Assembly (NCBI RefSeq): GCF_003596405.1
Contig: NZ_QYUR01000002.1
Span: 2,868,501 to 2,932,500, forward strand
DNA length: 64,000 nt
Source: Pseudomonas cavernicola
Lineage (GTDB): Bacteria; Pseudomonadota; Gammaproteobacteria; Pseudomonadales; Pseudomonadaceae
Reading direction: 5' to 3'
Shown: positions 17,748 to 24,719 of the stretch, piece after piece
Position numbering within the stretch: position 1 is the first letter of the stretch
How the letters are laid out: every line of letters begins with the position of its first letter
Made by a program: the position numbers and the translations under genes
The notes under the pieces: generated by a model
Databases searched by the model: none
What the model saw: only the letters and a program-made list of their open reading frames with translations
Told to the model about the DNA's origin: nothing

Positions 17748-18301
17748 TTCCACTGCCGACGGTCATGATCGCGGTTGTGGTCTCGGTCGTGATCGCGGTC
17801 TCGGTTGTGATCGCGGTTTCGATCATGGTCGCGGTCGCGGTCGCGCCGTGGCGAGCCGACCTGATTGGAAGGCCGGTAACCGTGCCCACGGTCATGAGCT
17901 TGCGGCATCTGATAGCCACCCCGATCCCCCTGCTCCCAACCGCGCCTGCTTGAGTGCCTGGTTGGGCTGTAATAGCGCGGTGCCGGTGGCTGATAGCGCG
18001 GCGGCGCGACATAACGCTGCTGCTGATATTGGTGATGATCGTAGCGACGCGAGTCGTAACGCCGGGTGTCATAACGCCGAACGTCATGGCTTCGAGAATC
18101 GTAACGGCGGTTGCCGTAATCGTAATAGCGCGGGCTGGGGTAAACGTCATAACGCCGCACGTTGTAGCCATTACTGTAGTTGTGACCGCCGTAGCCACCG
18201 CTGTAGTAGCGGGGGTAGCTACGATCATCGTCATAGTCATAAACCGCACAACCACCCACAAACAAACTCAACACCGCCAGCAACATAGATCGGCAGAACA
18301 T
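17744..18301 (-). CDS. Second Tyr/Arg/Asp-rich lipoprotein, paralogue of the 16843 gene
   Basis: A 185-residue predicted lipoprotein with the same leader as its neighbour (MFCRSMLLAV then GGC lipobox, AVYDYD). The centre is rich in RRYD and YDSR units and in Tyr/Pro (YVAPPRYQPPAPRYY). The C terminus is an Asp/Arg/His/Asn zipper of DRDHDRNRDH units ending DRRQWN. The ATG at 18301 gives the same 8-nt spacing to GGAGG as in the paralogue; the ATG just before it (18304) is closer than usual. It lies in the second copy of a tandem duplication that includes the lysR tail. Low complexity makes homology-based naming unsafe; function unknown. Confidence 0.75.
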   Translation of the reverse strand: MFCRSMLLAVLSLFVGGCAVYDYDDDRSYPRYYSGGYGGHNYSNGYNVRRYDVYPSPRYYDYGNRRYDSRSHDVRRYDTRRYDSRRYDHHQYQQQRYVAPPRYQPPAPRYYSPTRHSSRRGWEQGDRGGYQMPQAHDRGHGYRPSNQVGSPRRDRDRDHDRNRDHNRDRDHDRDHNRDHDRRQWN

Positions 18302-18665
18302 CATGGCGGCCTCCTTCGACCGCTAAGGGGGCGGCACCAGTGAGTACCGGCACCTACTATCGCTCCCGCTGAGTTTGACAGCGTGGGCCCAAGCAGAGTG
18401 CTGAGCGTGGTTTGGCCATATTCCGTTGCCAGTTGTTTCAAGCCCCAACAAGCCACACCACAGGCTTGGCGCAATGCTCGCCGCTGCGCTGTTTAGCCGG
18501 CCTGGCTTATGCGGGGCGCGGGCATTGGCACCCCGATTTGGGGTGTTCCTCGCCTGGAACATGAGGTGCTGGAAACTGTCCAATTTTGCATCTGGTTGAG
18601 GTTCGGAGTGCCAGCAAGAATTGCCTTAGGCACCAGGCGCCTAAGGCAATCCAAGGAGTATTCCA
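18302..18665. repeat. Upstream region of the second lipoprotein gene; second copy of duplicated segment
   Basis: Bases 18302 to about 18461 repeat 17422-17580, sharing the GGAGG ribosome site, GGCACCAGTGAGTACCGGCA and GTTTGGCCATATTC. The similarity stops near CAAGCC-ACACCA, exactly where the 70-bp stretch begins in the first copy. The remaining 200 bp up to the small lipoprotein gene hold a CACCAGGCGCCTAAGGC repeat near 18630 and no ORF I believe. Confidence 0.7.
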
Positions 18666-18848
18666 ATGCGTGATTTAACAGTGATGCTGCTGGGAATGGT
18701 GCTGTTATTGACTGGCTGCAGTTTCAGCGCGCCGGGCGTACATGCGCGGATCGGCGAACCTGACGAAATTCACGTCGATATAGGGGGTGGCGGTGGCGGT
18801 GGTGGCTACTTCTGCCCACCGGGGCACCGCATGAAAGGTAACTGCTAA
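18666..18848 (+). CDS. Tiny lipoprotein with C-terminal CPPG-x3-KG-x-C motif
   Basis: A 60-residue protein. Signal peptide MRDLTVMLLGMVLLLTGC ends in lipobox LTGC (Cys18). Then come ARIGEPDEIHVDIGGG, a poly-glycine run and the ending YFCPPGHRMKGNC. The next gene, which overlaps its stop codon by one base, encodes a second short exported protein with the same ending pattern (CPPGQAKKGRC). An AAGGAG ribosome site lies at 18652-18657. The paired cysteines nine residues apart could form a disulfide loop in the periplasm. I do not recognise the family. Confidence 0.7.
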   Translation: MRDLTVMLLGMVLLLTGCSFSAPGVHARIGEPDEIHVDIGGGGGGGGYFCPPGHRMKGNC

Positions 18849-19003
18849 TGAAGGCGTGGCTCGGATTGATCCTCGCGGCATTCTTGATGGCCACGCAGCC
18901 AGCTTGCAGCCTGCGTTTACCAGGCATCGGCATTGATATCGGCTATGTTGACGGCGGCCCGCCGCATTGCCCGCCGGGGCAGGCGAAGAAAGGTCGCTGC
19001 TAA
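18848..19003 (+). CDS. Second tiny exported protein with CPPG-x3-KG-x-C ending
   Basis: A 51-residue product starting at the ATG of a TAATG overlap with the preceding gene, so translation is probably coupled. The leader MKAWLGLILAAFLMATQPAC has a possible lipobox ending at Cys20, followed by SLRLPGIGIDIGYVDGG and HCPPGQAKKGRC. It is a diverged paralogue of the upstream 60-residue protein: both have a hydrophobic leader, an I-(D/H)-(V/I)-D-I-G segment and the same Cys loop at the end. The pair forms a two-gene unit. Function unknown. Confidence 0.66.
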   Translation: MKAWLGLILAAFLMATQPACSLRLPGIGIDIGYVDGGPPHCPPGQAKKGRC

Positions 19004-19104
19004 GTCGATACTTTCGCCATGGACAGTTGTCCAACGCAGTGTGAACAGCAGCGAAGGCGAGCATCCGCTGGTCTTCCTAACTTTTGCGGTCAGAGGAGGC
19101 CGCC

Positions 19105-19431
19105 ATGCTCTTTCGATCTTTGCTTATTGCCATACTGGGGTTGAGTCTTAGCTCTGGCGGGGCCTTCGCCCATGACAGCCGTTACCATGGCTACCCGCGT
19201 TACAACGGTGTTTGGGTCTATCCCGATTATCGCCACCGTTATGAGATCCACCTCTACTACAACCCCTACCGCTATCGCCATCCAGAATACTATCGAGACT
19301 TTCGTCACGATGGGCGCCACAGTCATCGCTATGATTGGCGCTACGATCGTCGCGATGATCGTCATCAGCAGTTTCGTCATGATATGCGGCGGGGCTGGGG
19401 TCAGCAGTGGCGTGGCGATTACCGCTACTAA
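19105..19431 (+). CDS. Secreted Tyr/His/Arg-rich protein, third member of the local family
   Basis: A 108-residue protein with a signal peptidase I leader (MLFRSLLIAILGLSL...GGAFA) rather than a lipobox. The mature part has YPRYNGVWVYPDYRHRYEIH then LYYNPYRYRHPEYY, matching the YPRYYNRGDYRIHLYYD segment of the lipoprotein at 16843, followed by HSHRYDWRYDRRDDRH. The ATG at 19105 sits after AGAGGAGGCCGCC, nearly the same ribosome-site sequence as in both lipoprotein genes, which supports common descent. It lacks the long repeats. Function unknown; envelope location inferred. Confidence 0.75.
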   Translation: MLFRSLLIAILGLSLSSGGAFAHDSRYHGYPRYNGVWVYPDYRHRYEIHLYYNPYRYRHPEYYRDFRHDGRHSHRYDWRYDRRDDRHQQFRHDMRRGWGQQWRGDYRY

Positions 19432-19526
19432 GGCAAAACGCACCACGACGACGAGGGTGAATGCCTTCGTCGTCGCGAGTGCCTGAGGCCGCCCGCGGCT
19501 AGCGCCAAGCTGGAGGAGGGGGGTAT

Positions 19527-19780
19527 TTGCTCTGGCAGTTCGGGGCGGGCCGGCGTGCGAGTATCCATGTTGGGCTGTTTCAGCAGCGGTTGGCCGGCGT
19601 CAGAAGAGCGGCACGCCGAGGTGAACCTGCAAGGGCTCGATGGCAAATTGCGGGTCGTCGTGCAACTCGCAGGGATCGGCTACGAACAACTCGATGGCCT
19701 CATTCAGCAGTCGTTCACGCAGGCTGCGCCAATCCTCGATGATAAATTGCACGCCCCCCATGGGATACCGCGGGCAAGCC
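19527..19780 (-). pseudogene. Remnant of lysR middle section
   Basis: Read on the minus strand, this matches bases 16270-16535 of the intact lysR gene. For example CAGGCTGCGCCAATCCTCGA is the exact complement of the intact gene, and the translation contains PLLKQPN as in LysR. There is a deletion of about 15 bp near 19550 and several frame-breaking changes. Neither the DNA-binding domain nor the C terminus is present. This is the second lysR fragment within 3 kb, in opposite orientation to the first. Confidence 0.82.
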
Positions 19781-19845
19781 GCACCAAAATGAATCTCTGC
19801 GCTTCATTAGCGAGCATAAGTCACCGCGAAAAACCCAGCCCCCCC
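19776..19845. repeat. 70-bp repeat, second copy (first at 17570-17640), with NtrC-like half-site
   Basis: The copies share AAGCCG(T/C)ACCAAAATGA, GCGCTTCAT, AGCG, GCATAAGTCA and CGCGAAAAA with only scattered differences. GCACCAAAATGA resembles one arm of the NtrC site (GCACCA...TGGTGC) and lies about 95 bp upstream of a sigma-54-like promoter, a usual enhancer distance. The copy at 17570 has no such promoter after it and is probably a passenger of recombination. Confidence 0.6.
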
Positions 19846-19880
19846 ACCTGCAGCCCTGACCTGGCAGGGTTCTCACGACT

Positions 19881-19896
19881 TGGCACGGCTCTCGCT
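19881..19896 (+). promoter_or_regulatory. Sigma-54-type promoter of the urea operon
   Basis: TGGCACGGCTCTCGCT matches the -24/-12 consensus TGGCACG-N4-TTGC(A/T) at all but one position, with the essential GG and GC at correct spacing. It lies about 220 bp before the first gene of the urea operon. RpoN/NtrC control of urea use under nitrogen limitation is well known in this group, so the match makes sense; it is not proof. Confidence 0.6.
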
Positions 19897-20118
19897 TAGC
19901 AGTGGTTGTGCAGGAGTCACCCGAACCCCTGGGTTCGCGGCACTACAATTTGCAATGGATGACTAGGGTTCCGGCTCGCCGACTTATGAATGCAGGCGAG
20001 TGGCTGGTCCGAGAGTTATCGACCTCCAGTAGAGGTTACACGGCGGGACAAAAGCCCGGGAGACGAACGCCATGCCGCGTTGCGCCTGCCCGCTTTTTTC
20101 TCGAACTGGAGGTTCCTC

Positions 20119-21201
20119 ATGCGTAAGTCCCGTCTGTTCGCCCGCCGTTTGTTATCAATAGCCGCCGCCGGCCTTACTGCCGCCATCAGCCTCACGTCCC
20201 AGGCGGAAACAAAAGACAAATTCAGCGTCTGCTGGACCCTCTACGCCGGCTGGATGCCCTGGGAGTATGCCGCCGCCGAAGGCATCGTCGAGAAGTGGGC
20301 GAAGAAGTACGCCATCGCCATCGATGTGGTGCAGCTCAACGACTACGTCGAATCGATCAACCAATACACCGCCGGCCAGTTCGATGGCTGCACCATGACC
20401 AATATGGATGCCCTGACCATCCCGGCGGCGGGTGGCGTAGATTCCACGGCGTTGATCGTCAGCGACTTCTCTAATGGCAACGACGGCATCGTCATCAAGG
20501 GCGAAGGCAAGACTCTGGCCGACCTCAAGGGTCAGCCAGTCAATCTGGTCGAGCTGTCGGTTTCCCACTACTTGCTGGCTCGCGGCCTGGAAAAAGCCAA
20601 GCTGAGCGAGAAAGACCTGACCGTGGTGAACACCTCCGACGCCGACATCGCCGCCGCCTTCAATACCGGCGAGGTGAACGCCGTCGCCACCTGGAACCCG
20701 ATGCTGGCCGAGATCAATGCCAAGCCTGGCGTGAGCGAAGTGTTCAACTCCAGCCAGATCCCTGGCGAGATCATGGACATGATGGTGGTCAACAGCCAGA
20801 CCCTGAAAGACAACCCAGCCCTGGGCAAAGCGCTAACCGGAGCCTGGTTCGAAATCATGCAGTTGATGAGCACCGACACCCCCGCCGCCACCGCGGCGCT
20901 TGAGCATATGGCCAAGGCTTCGGGCACTGACCTGGCTGGTTTCAAAGCCCAACTGGCGACCACCAGGATGTTCTACAACGCCCAGGACGCCCTGGCCTTC
21001 GCCACCAGCCCGAAACTGCCGGCGACCATGGACAAGGTTGCGACGTTTTCCTTCAGCCATGGCCTGCTCGGGGAAGGCGCAAAAGACGCAGGCGCAGTCG
21101 GCATGAGCTTCGCCAGGAACGTCGTTACCGGCGACAAGGGCAACGTCAAGCTGCGCTTCGATCCGAGCTACGTGCAGTTGGCTGCCGAAGGAAAACTGTA
21201 A
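20119..21201 (+). CDS. ABC transporter periplasmic binding protein, probable urea uptake
   Basis: A 360-residue exported solute-binding protein of the TauA/SsuA-like type. The ATG at 20119 follows GGAGG; the leader is MRKSRLFARRLLSIAAAGLT to SQA. The mature part has WTLYAGWMPWEYAAAEGIVE, NDYVESINQYTAGQFDGC and NMDALTIPAAGGVDST, typical of the binding proteins found with urea carboxylase operons. It is first in a run of seven same-strand genes that end with urea carboxylase and allophanate hydrolase. Substrate: urea (or a related small amide) by context only. It is preceded by a sigma-54-like promoter. Confidence 0.85.
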   Translation: MRKSRLFARRLLSIAAAGLTAAISLTSQAETKDKFSVCWTLYAGWMPWEYAAAEGIVEKWAKKYAIAIDVVQLNDYVESINQYTAGQFDGCTMTNMDALTIPAAGGVDSTALIVSDFSNGNDGIVIKGEGKTLADLKGQPVNLVELSVSHYLLARGLEKAKLSEKDLTVVNTSDADIAAAFNTGEVNAVATWNPMLAEINAKPGVSEVFNSSQIPGEIMDMMVVNSQTLKDNPALGKALTGAWFEIMQLMSTDTPAATAALEHMAKASGTDLAGFKAQLATTRMFYNAQDALAFATSPKLPATMDKVATFSFSHGLLGEGAKDAGAVGMSFARNVVTGDKGNVKLRFDPSYVQLAAEGKL

Positions 21202-21287
21202 GTCCGGTTCGTGGATCCCCGCATTCGCGAGGATGACGAAGATCCGTCATTCCCGCGCAGGCGGGAACCCCAAAAAAAGAGATCACC

Positions 21288-22103
21288 ATGCGCCTGATCA
21301 ATCGTCACCCAGACCATGCAGGAAGACTGCTGCTGATACTGCTGCCGTTCGCCTTACTGCTGTTCGCCTACTTCATGGGCTCGGTCGCACGGCTGACGGA
21401 AAACCCCAACGACAAACTGCTGCCCAGCGCGGTGCAGATGACCGACGCGGTCAAGCGCCTGGCCTTTAGCGAGGACAAACGCAGTGGCGATTACCTGATG
21501 TGGCAGGACAGCCGTTCCAGCCTGCAACGCCTGGCCATCGGCCTCGGCATCTCGGCGCTGCTCGGTCTGTGCCTGGGTATCGCCGCTGGCACCCTGCCGC
21601 TGTTCAGTGCACCGCTGTCACCGTTGCTGACAGTCCTATCGATGGTGCCGCCACTGGCGATCCTGCCGATCCTGTTTATCGTCTTTGGCCTCGGCGAGCT
21701 GTCCAAGGTGATGCTGATCGTCATCGGCATCACCCCAGTGCTGGCGCGCGACCTGGAGCAGCGCGCCCGCGAGATTCCGCAGGAGTTGCTGATCAAGGCG
21801 CAAACCCTCGGCGCCTCGACCTGGACGCTGATCCTGCGGGTGATCCTGCCGCAGCTGATGCCACGCCTGCTGATTTCCCTGCGTCTGGTGCTCGGCTCGG
21901 CCTGGCTGTTTCTGATCGCCGCCGAGGCCATTGCCTCCACCGATGGCCTCGGTTACCGGGTGTTTCTGGTTCGGCGCTACCTGGCGATGGACGTGATCCT
22001 GCCGTACGTCGCCTGGATCACCCTGCTCGCCTGGTCGATGGACCTGGGCCTCAAGCAGCTCACCCGCCTGGCCTTCCCTTGGTATGAAGGAGCCAAGGCA
22101 TGA
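21288..22103 (+). CDS. ABC transporter permease, probable urea uptake
   Basis: A 271-residue inner-membrane permease with about six helices. The BPD-transport EAA loop is present around residues 160-180 (REIPQELLIKAQTLGASTWT ... LPQL). The long periplasmic part after helix 1 (LTENPNDKLLPSAVQMTDAV) is typical of the subfamily linked to urea carboxylase. Its stop overlaps the ATG of the ATPase gene (ATGA), indicating coupled translation. The 86-bp gap to the upstream gene contains a REP-like GTCATTCCCGCGCAGGCGGG hairpin. Confidence 0.87.
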   Translation: MRLINRHPDHAGRLLLILLPFALLLFAYFMGSVARLTENPNDKLLPSAVQMTDAVKRLAFSEDKRSGDYLMWQDSRSSLQRLAIGLGISALLGLCLGIAAGTLPLFSAPLSPLLTVLSMVPPLAILPILFIVFGLGELSKVMLIVIGITPVLARDLEQRAREIPQELLIKAQTLGASTWTLILRVILPQLMPRLLISLRLVLGSAWLFLIAAEAIASTDGLGYRVFLVRRYLAMDVILPYVAWITLLAWSMDLGLKQLTRLAFPWYEGAKA

Positions 22104-23032
22104 GCACAGTAAAAAACAGAACCGACGCGAGCGAGTCGAGGACAAGGCGCCCGGAGCACAGTAACCGGAGTGGACTAGCAGTCCATGAGGATTGCGAGCA
22201 CCGCGCAACGCAGTCAACGGCTCGCGCAGCCGGTTCTTTCATCGAAGTGAAAAACGTCTGGCAACAGTACGACGACCAAGTCGTCCTGGAACGCCTCAAT
22301 CTGACCATCGCCGAAGGCGAATTCTGCACCCTGGTCGGCGCCTCCGGCTGCGGCAAATCGACCTTCCTGCGCCTGCTGCTGGGCCAGGAGACCCCAAGCC
22401 GCGGCGAGATTTTGCTGAATGGCAAACAACTGATCGGCGAACCGGACGCCAGCCGTGGCGTGGTGTTTCAGCGCTACTCGGTGTTCCCTCACCTGTCGGT
22501 GTTGGACAACGTCGCCCTCGGCCTGGAGTTGCCGCGCTCGCCGCTGCTCGGTCGGCTGTTCGGCAGCGCCAAGCGTGAGGCCCGCGAACAGGCGGCCGCG
22601 CTGTTGCACAAAGTCGGCCTCGGCCACTCCCTGGACAAATACCCGAGCCAACTCTCCGGCGGCATGCAGCAGCGCTTGGCGATTGCCCAGGCGCTGATCA
22701 TGCAGCCGCGCGTTTTGCTTCTCGACGAACCGTTCGGCGCCCTCGACCCGGGCATCCGCAAGGACATGCACGGACTGCTGCTGGAGCTGTGGAAGGAAAC
22801 CCAGCTGACCGTGTTCATGGTCACCCATGACCTGTCCGAAGGCTTCAGCCTCGGCACACGCATCCTGGTGTTCGACAAGATCCGCCACGACCCCCATGCG
22901 CCGAACGCCTACGGCGCGCGCATCACCTACGACATTCCCCTGAATACCGACCGCCGCGTCACACGCGCCGCCGTCGAAGCCTTGCCGGCGACTGTCACCG
23001 GCAACCTGCAACCTGCCTATCAAGGAGCCTGA
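22100..23032 (+). CDS. ABC transporter ATPase, probable urea uptake, with unusual N-terminal extension
   Basis: A 310-residue ATP-binding subunit: Walker A GASGCGKST at 80-88, signature LSGGMQQR, Walker B RVLLLDEPFGALD, switch His in MVTHDLSEGF. The conserved protein starts near residue 46 (SFIEVKNVWQQYDDQVVLER). The preceding 45 residues (TDASESRTRRPEHSNRSG...) do not look like an ABC protein; the DNA there looks like intergenic repeat that happens to stay open. The ATG at 22100 overlaps the permease stop, so translation probably does start there and includes the extension. The gene works with the permease and binding protein upstream. Confidence 0.87.
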   Translation: MSTVKNRTDASESRTRRPEHSNRSGLAVHEDCEHRATQSTARAAGSFIEVKNVWQQYDDQVVLERLNLTIAEGEFCTLVGASGCGKSTFLRLLLGQETPSRGEILLNGKQLIGEPDASRGVVFQRYSVFPHLSVLDNVALGLELPRSPLLGRLFGSAKREAREQAAALLHKVGLGHSLDKYPSQLSGGMQQRLAIAQALIMQPRVLLLDEPFGALDPGIRKDMHGLLLELWKETQLTVFMVTHDLSEGFSLGTRILVFDKIRHDPHAPNAYGARITYDIPLNTDRRVTRAAVEALPATVTGNLQPAYQGA

Positions 23033-23034
23033 CG

Positions 23035-23760
23035 ATGAGTGCTGCTCTCATTCTGCGACCCAGCCTTTACGAAGAAATCGTTCCGGGCGGTGGCCACACC
23101 TCGTTCGTCCTCAAGCGCGGCCAACTGCTGCGCATCACCGACCTCGAAGGCGGCGCCAACGTCAGCCTGCTGTTGCTCAACGCGGTGGAGAAAAGCGAAC
23201 GGCTGAACCTGCCGGATAGCCTCAAGTGTCAGCACACCGCCAAGCTCAGCGCCGGCCATTGCCTGTACTCGGATATGGGCCGCGTACTGGCCGCCATCAC
23301 CGCCGACACCTGCGGCTGGCACGACAGCTTTGGCGGTGTACTGAACGCCGCGGAAGTGCAGGAAAAGTACGGCGCCGGTCGTTATCAGGAACTGCGCAAC
23401 GGCTACTTCCGCAATGGCGTGGACAACCTGCTGGTGGAAATGGGCAAGTGGAACCTGAGCCTGCAAGACCTGCTGATGACCCTCAACCTGTTCAGCAAGG
23501 TCACGGTCGATGCCGACGGCTGCTTCCACTTCGAAGCCAACCACGCCAAGGCCGGCGACTACCTCGAGCTGTATGCGCCGATGGACACGCTGGTGGTGCT
23601 CACCGCGCTGCAACACCCGATGGACCCGAACCCGCAATACGCGCCTAAACCGGTGCAACTGAACTGGAGCAAAGTCGCCGACGGCATCAGCGTGCTCTGC
23701 CGCACTTCGCGCCCAGAGAACGGCCGCGGCTTCCATAACACCGAACGTCAGTACATCTAA
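23035..23760 (+). CDS. Urea amidolyase-associated protein 1 (UAAP1, DUF1989)
   Basis: A 241-residue soluble protein starting two bases after the ATPase stop. The DUF1989 signature is present: an N-terminal [20 protein letters not shown], conserved [12 protein letters not shown] with its Cys/His, a FRNGVDNL stretch, and [20 protein letters not shown] near the end. It is one of two sister proteins that always accompany this type of urea carboxylase operon. Recent work on the family suggests roles in carboxylase chemistry on guanidine-derived compounds, so the true substrate could be carboxyguanidine rather than a urea derivative; the sequence alone cannot decide. Confidence 0.9.
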   Translation: MSAALILRPSLYEEIVPGGGHTSFVLKRGQLLRITDLEGGANVSLLLLNAVEKSERLNLPDSLKCQHTAKLSAGHCLYSDMGRVLAAITADTCGWHDSFGGVLNAAEVQEKYGAGRYQELRNGYFRNGVDNLLVEMGKWNLSLQDLLMTLNLFSKVTVDADGCFHFEANHAKAGDYLELYAPMDTLVVLTALQHPMDPNPQYAPKPVQLNWSKVADGISVLCRTSRPENGRGFHNTERQYI

Positions 23761-23822
23761 AGCTTCGTCATTCCCGCGAAGGCAGGGACCCAGTAAACAG
23801 CAGCAGGTACGAGGTGAACGAC

Positions 23823-24458
23823 ATGACTCTTAGCCACAGCGAGAAACACCCGGAAGCCGCCGCTTACCGCGCCACCATTCCGGCCGGCGAACCCTTCCTG
23901 ACCGAGGTCAAGGCTGGCCAGACTCTGCGCCTGCTCGACCTGGAAGGTAACCAGGCGGTCGACACGCTGTTCTACAGCGCCCGCAACCCGCGCGAGCGTT
24001 ATGACGTGCAACGTACCCTGCGCAAACAGAATCGCGTCTACCTCACCACCGGCAGCGTGCTGTATTCCAACCTCGGCAACCCGATGCTGACCATCAGCGC
24101 CGACACCTGCGGCCGCCACGACACCCTCGGCGGCGCCTGCGCGCAGGAGAGCAACACCGTGCGCTACGCCCTGGACAAACGCTACATGCACAGCTGCCGC
24201 GACAACTTTCTGCGCGCCAGCCTGCACGACGGCCGCCTGAACAAGGCCGACATCAGCGCCAACATCAACTTCTTCATGAACGTACCGGTCACGCCGGAAG
24301 GCGGCCTGACCTTCGAGGACGGCATCTCCGCCGCCGGCAAGTACGTCGAGTTGGTGGCGCATATGGACGTGCTCGTGCTGATCTCCAACTGCCCGCAACT
24401 GAACAACCCCTGCAACGGCTACAACCCCACTCCGGCGCAGGTGCTGGTATGGGACTGA
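23823..24458 (+). CDS. Urea amidolyase-associated protein 2 (UAAP2, DUF1989)
   Basis: A 211-residue sister of the preceding protein. The core motif here is [20 protein letters not shown], with C-x2-H conserved, followed by [28 protein letters not shown] and [18 protein letters not shown] at the end. I prefer the ATG at 23823 (GAGG nine nt upstream) to the GTG nine bases earlier. A 62-bp gap with a REP-like TTCCCGCGAAGGCAGGG separates it from UAAP1. Both are expected to act together with the carboxylase and hydrolase encoded downstream. Confidence 0.9.
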   Translation: MTLSHSEKHPEAAAYRATIPAGEPFLTEVKAGQTLRLLDLEGNQAVDTLFYSARNPRERYDVQRTLRKQNRVYLTTGSVLYSNLGNPMLTISADTCGRHDTLGGACAQESNTVRYALDKRYMHSCRDNFLRASLHDGRLNKADISANINFFMNVPVTPEGGLTFEDGISAAGKYVELVAHMDVLVLISNCPQLNNPCNGYNPTPAQVLVWD

Positions 24459-24548
24459 TCGGCCAACGCCTGCGCCACTGGTTGTTCCGGCTGTGCCAGA
24501 GCCGCTCGGGGCAGTGCCTGCAGCAACCTCACAAGGAGCGCGAATCCC

Positions 24549-24616
24549 TGTAGGAGCTAGCTCTGCTAGCGAACGCAGTCGACCCAAGAGCTTCGCGAGC
24601 AGAGCTCGCTCCTACG
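24549..24616. repeat. REP pair (TGTAGGAGC ... GCTCCTACG)
   Basis: TGTAGGAGCTAGCTCTGCTA and its imperfect inverse CGAGCAGAGCTCGCTCCTAC lie 18 bp apart, forming the classic Pseudomonas REP doublet. It sits in the 261-bp gap between UAAP2 and urea carboxylase and could weaken or pause transcription inside the operon. Confidence 0.75.
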
Positions 24617-24719
24617 GGGCCGGCATTGCTTTCTCTGAACGTAAAGCATCCCAACCACGGACGACCGTGGTGCTGACCGAATAGCAGCGGGACGGCCCGC
24701 CCCACATGAGTAGCCCCTC

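Larger units (their letters stand above)
19432..20118. other. Gap between the Tyr/His-rich gene and the urea operon
   Basis: This 687-bp stretch holds no intact gene that I believe. It contains a hairpin just after the 19431 stop (CACCACGACGACGAGGG...CCTTCGTCGTCG), a broken minus-strand copy of the lysR middle (19527-19780), the second copy of the 70-bp repeat (19776-19845), a sigma-54-like promoter (19881-19896) and a leader of about 200 bp before the ABC binding-protein start. Confidence 0.7.
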
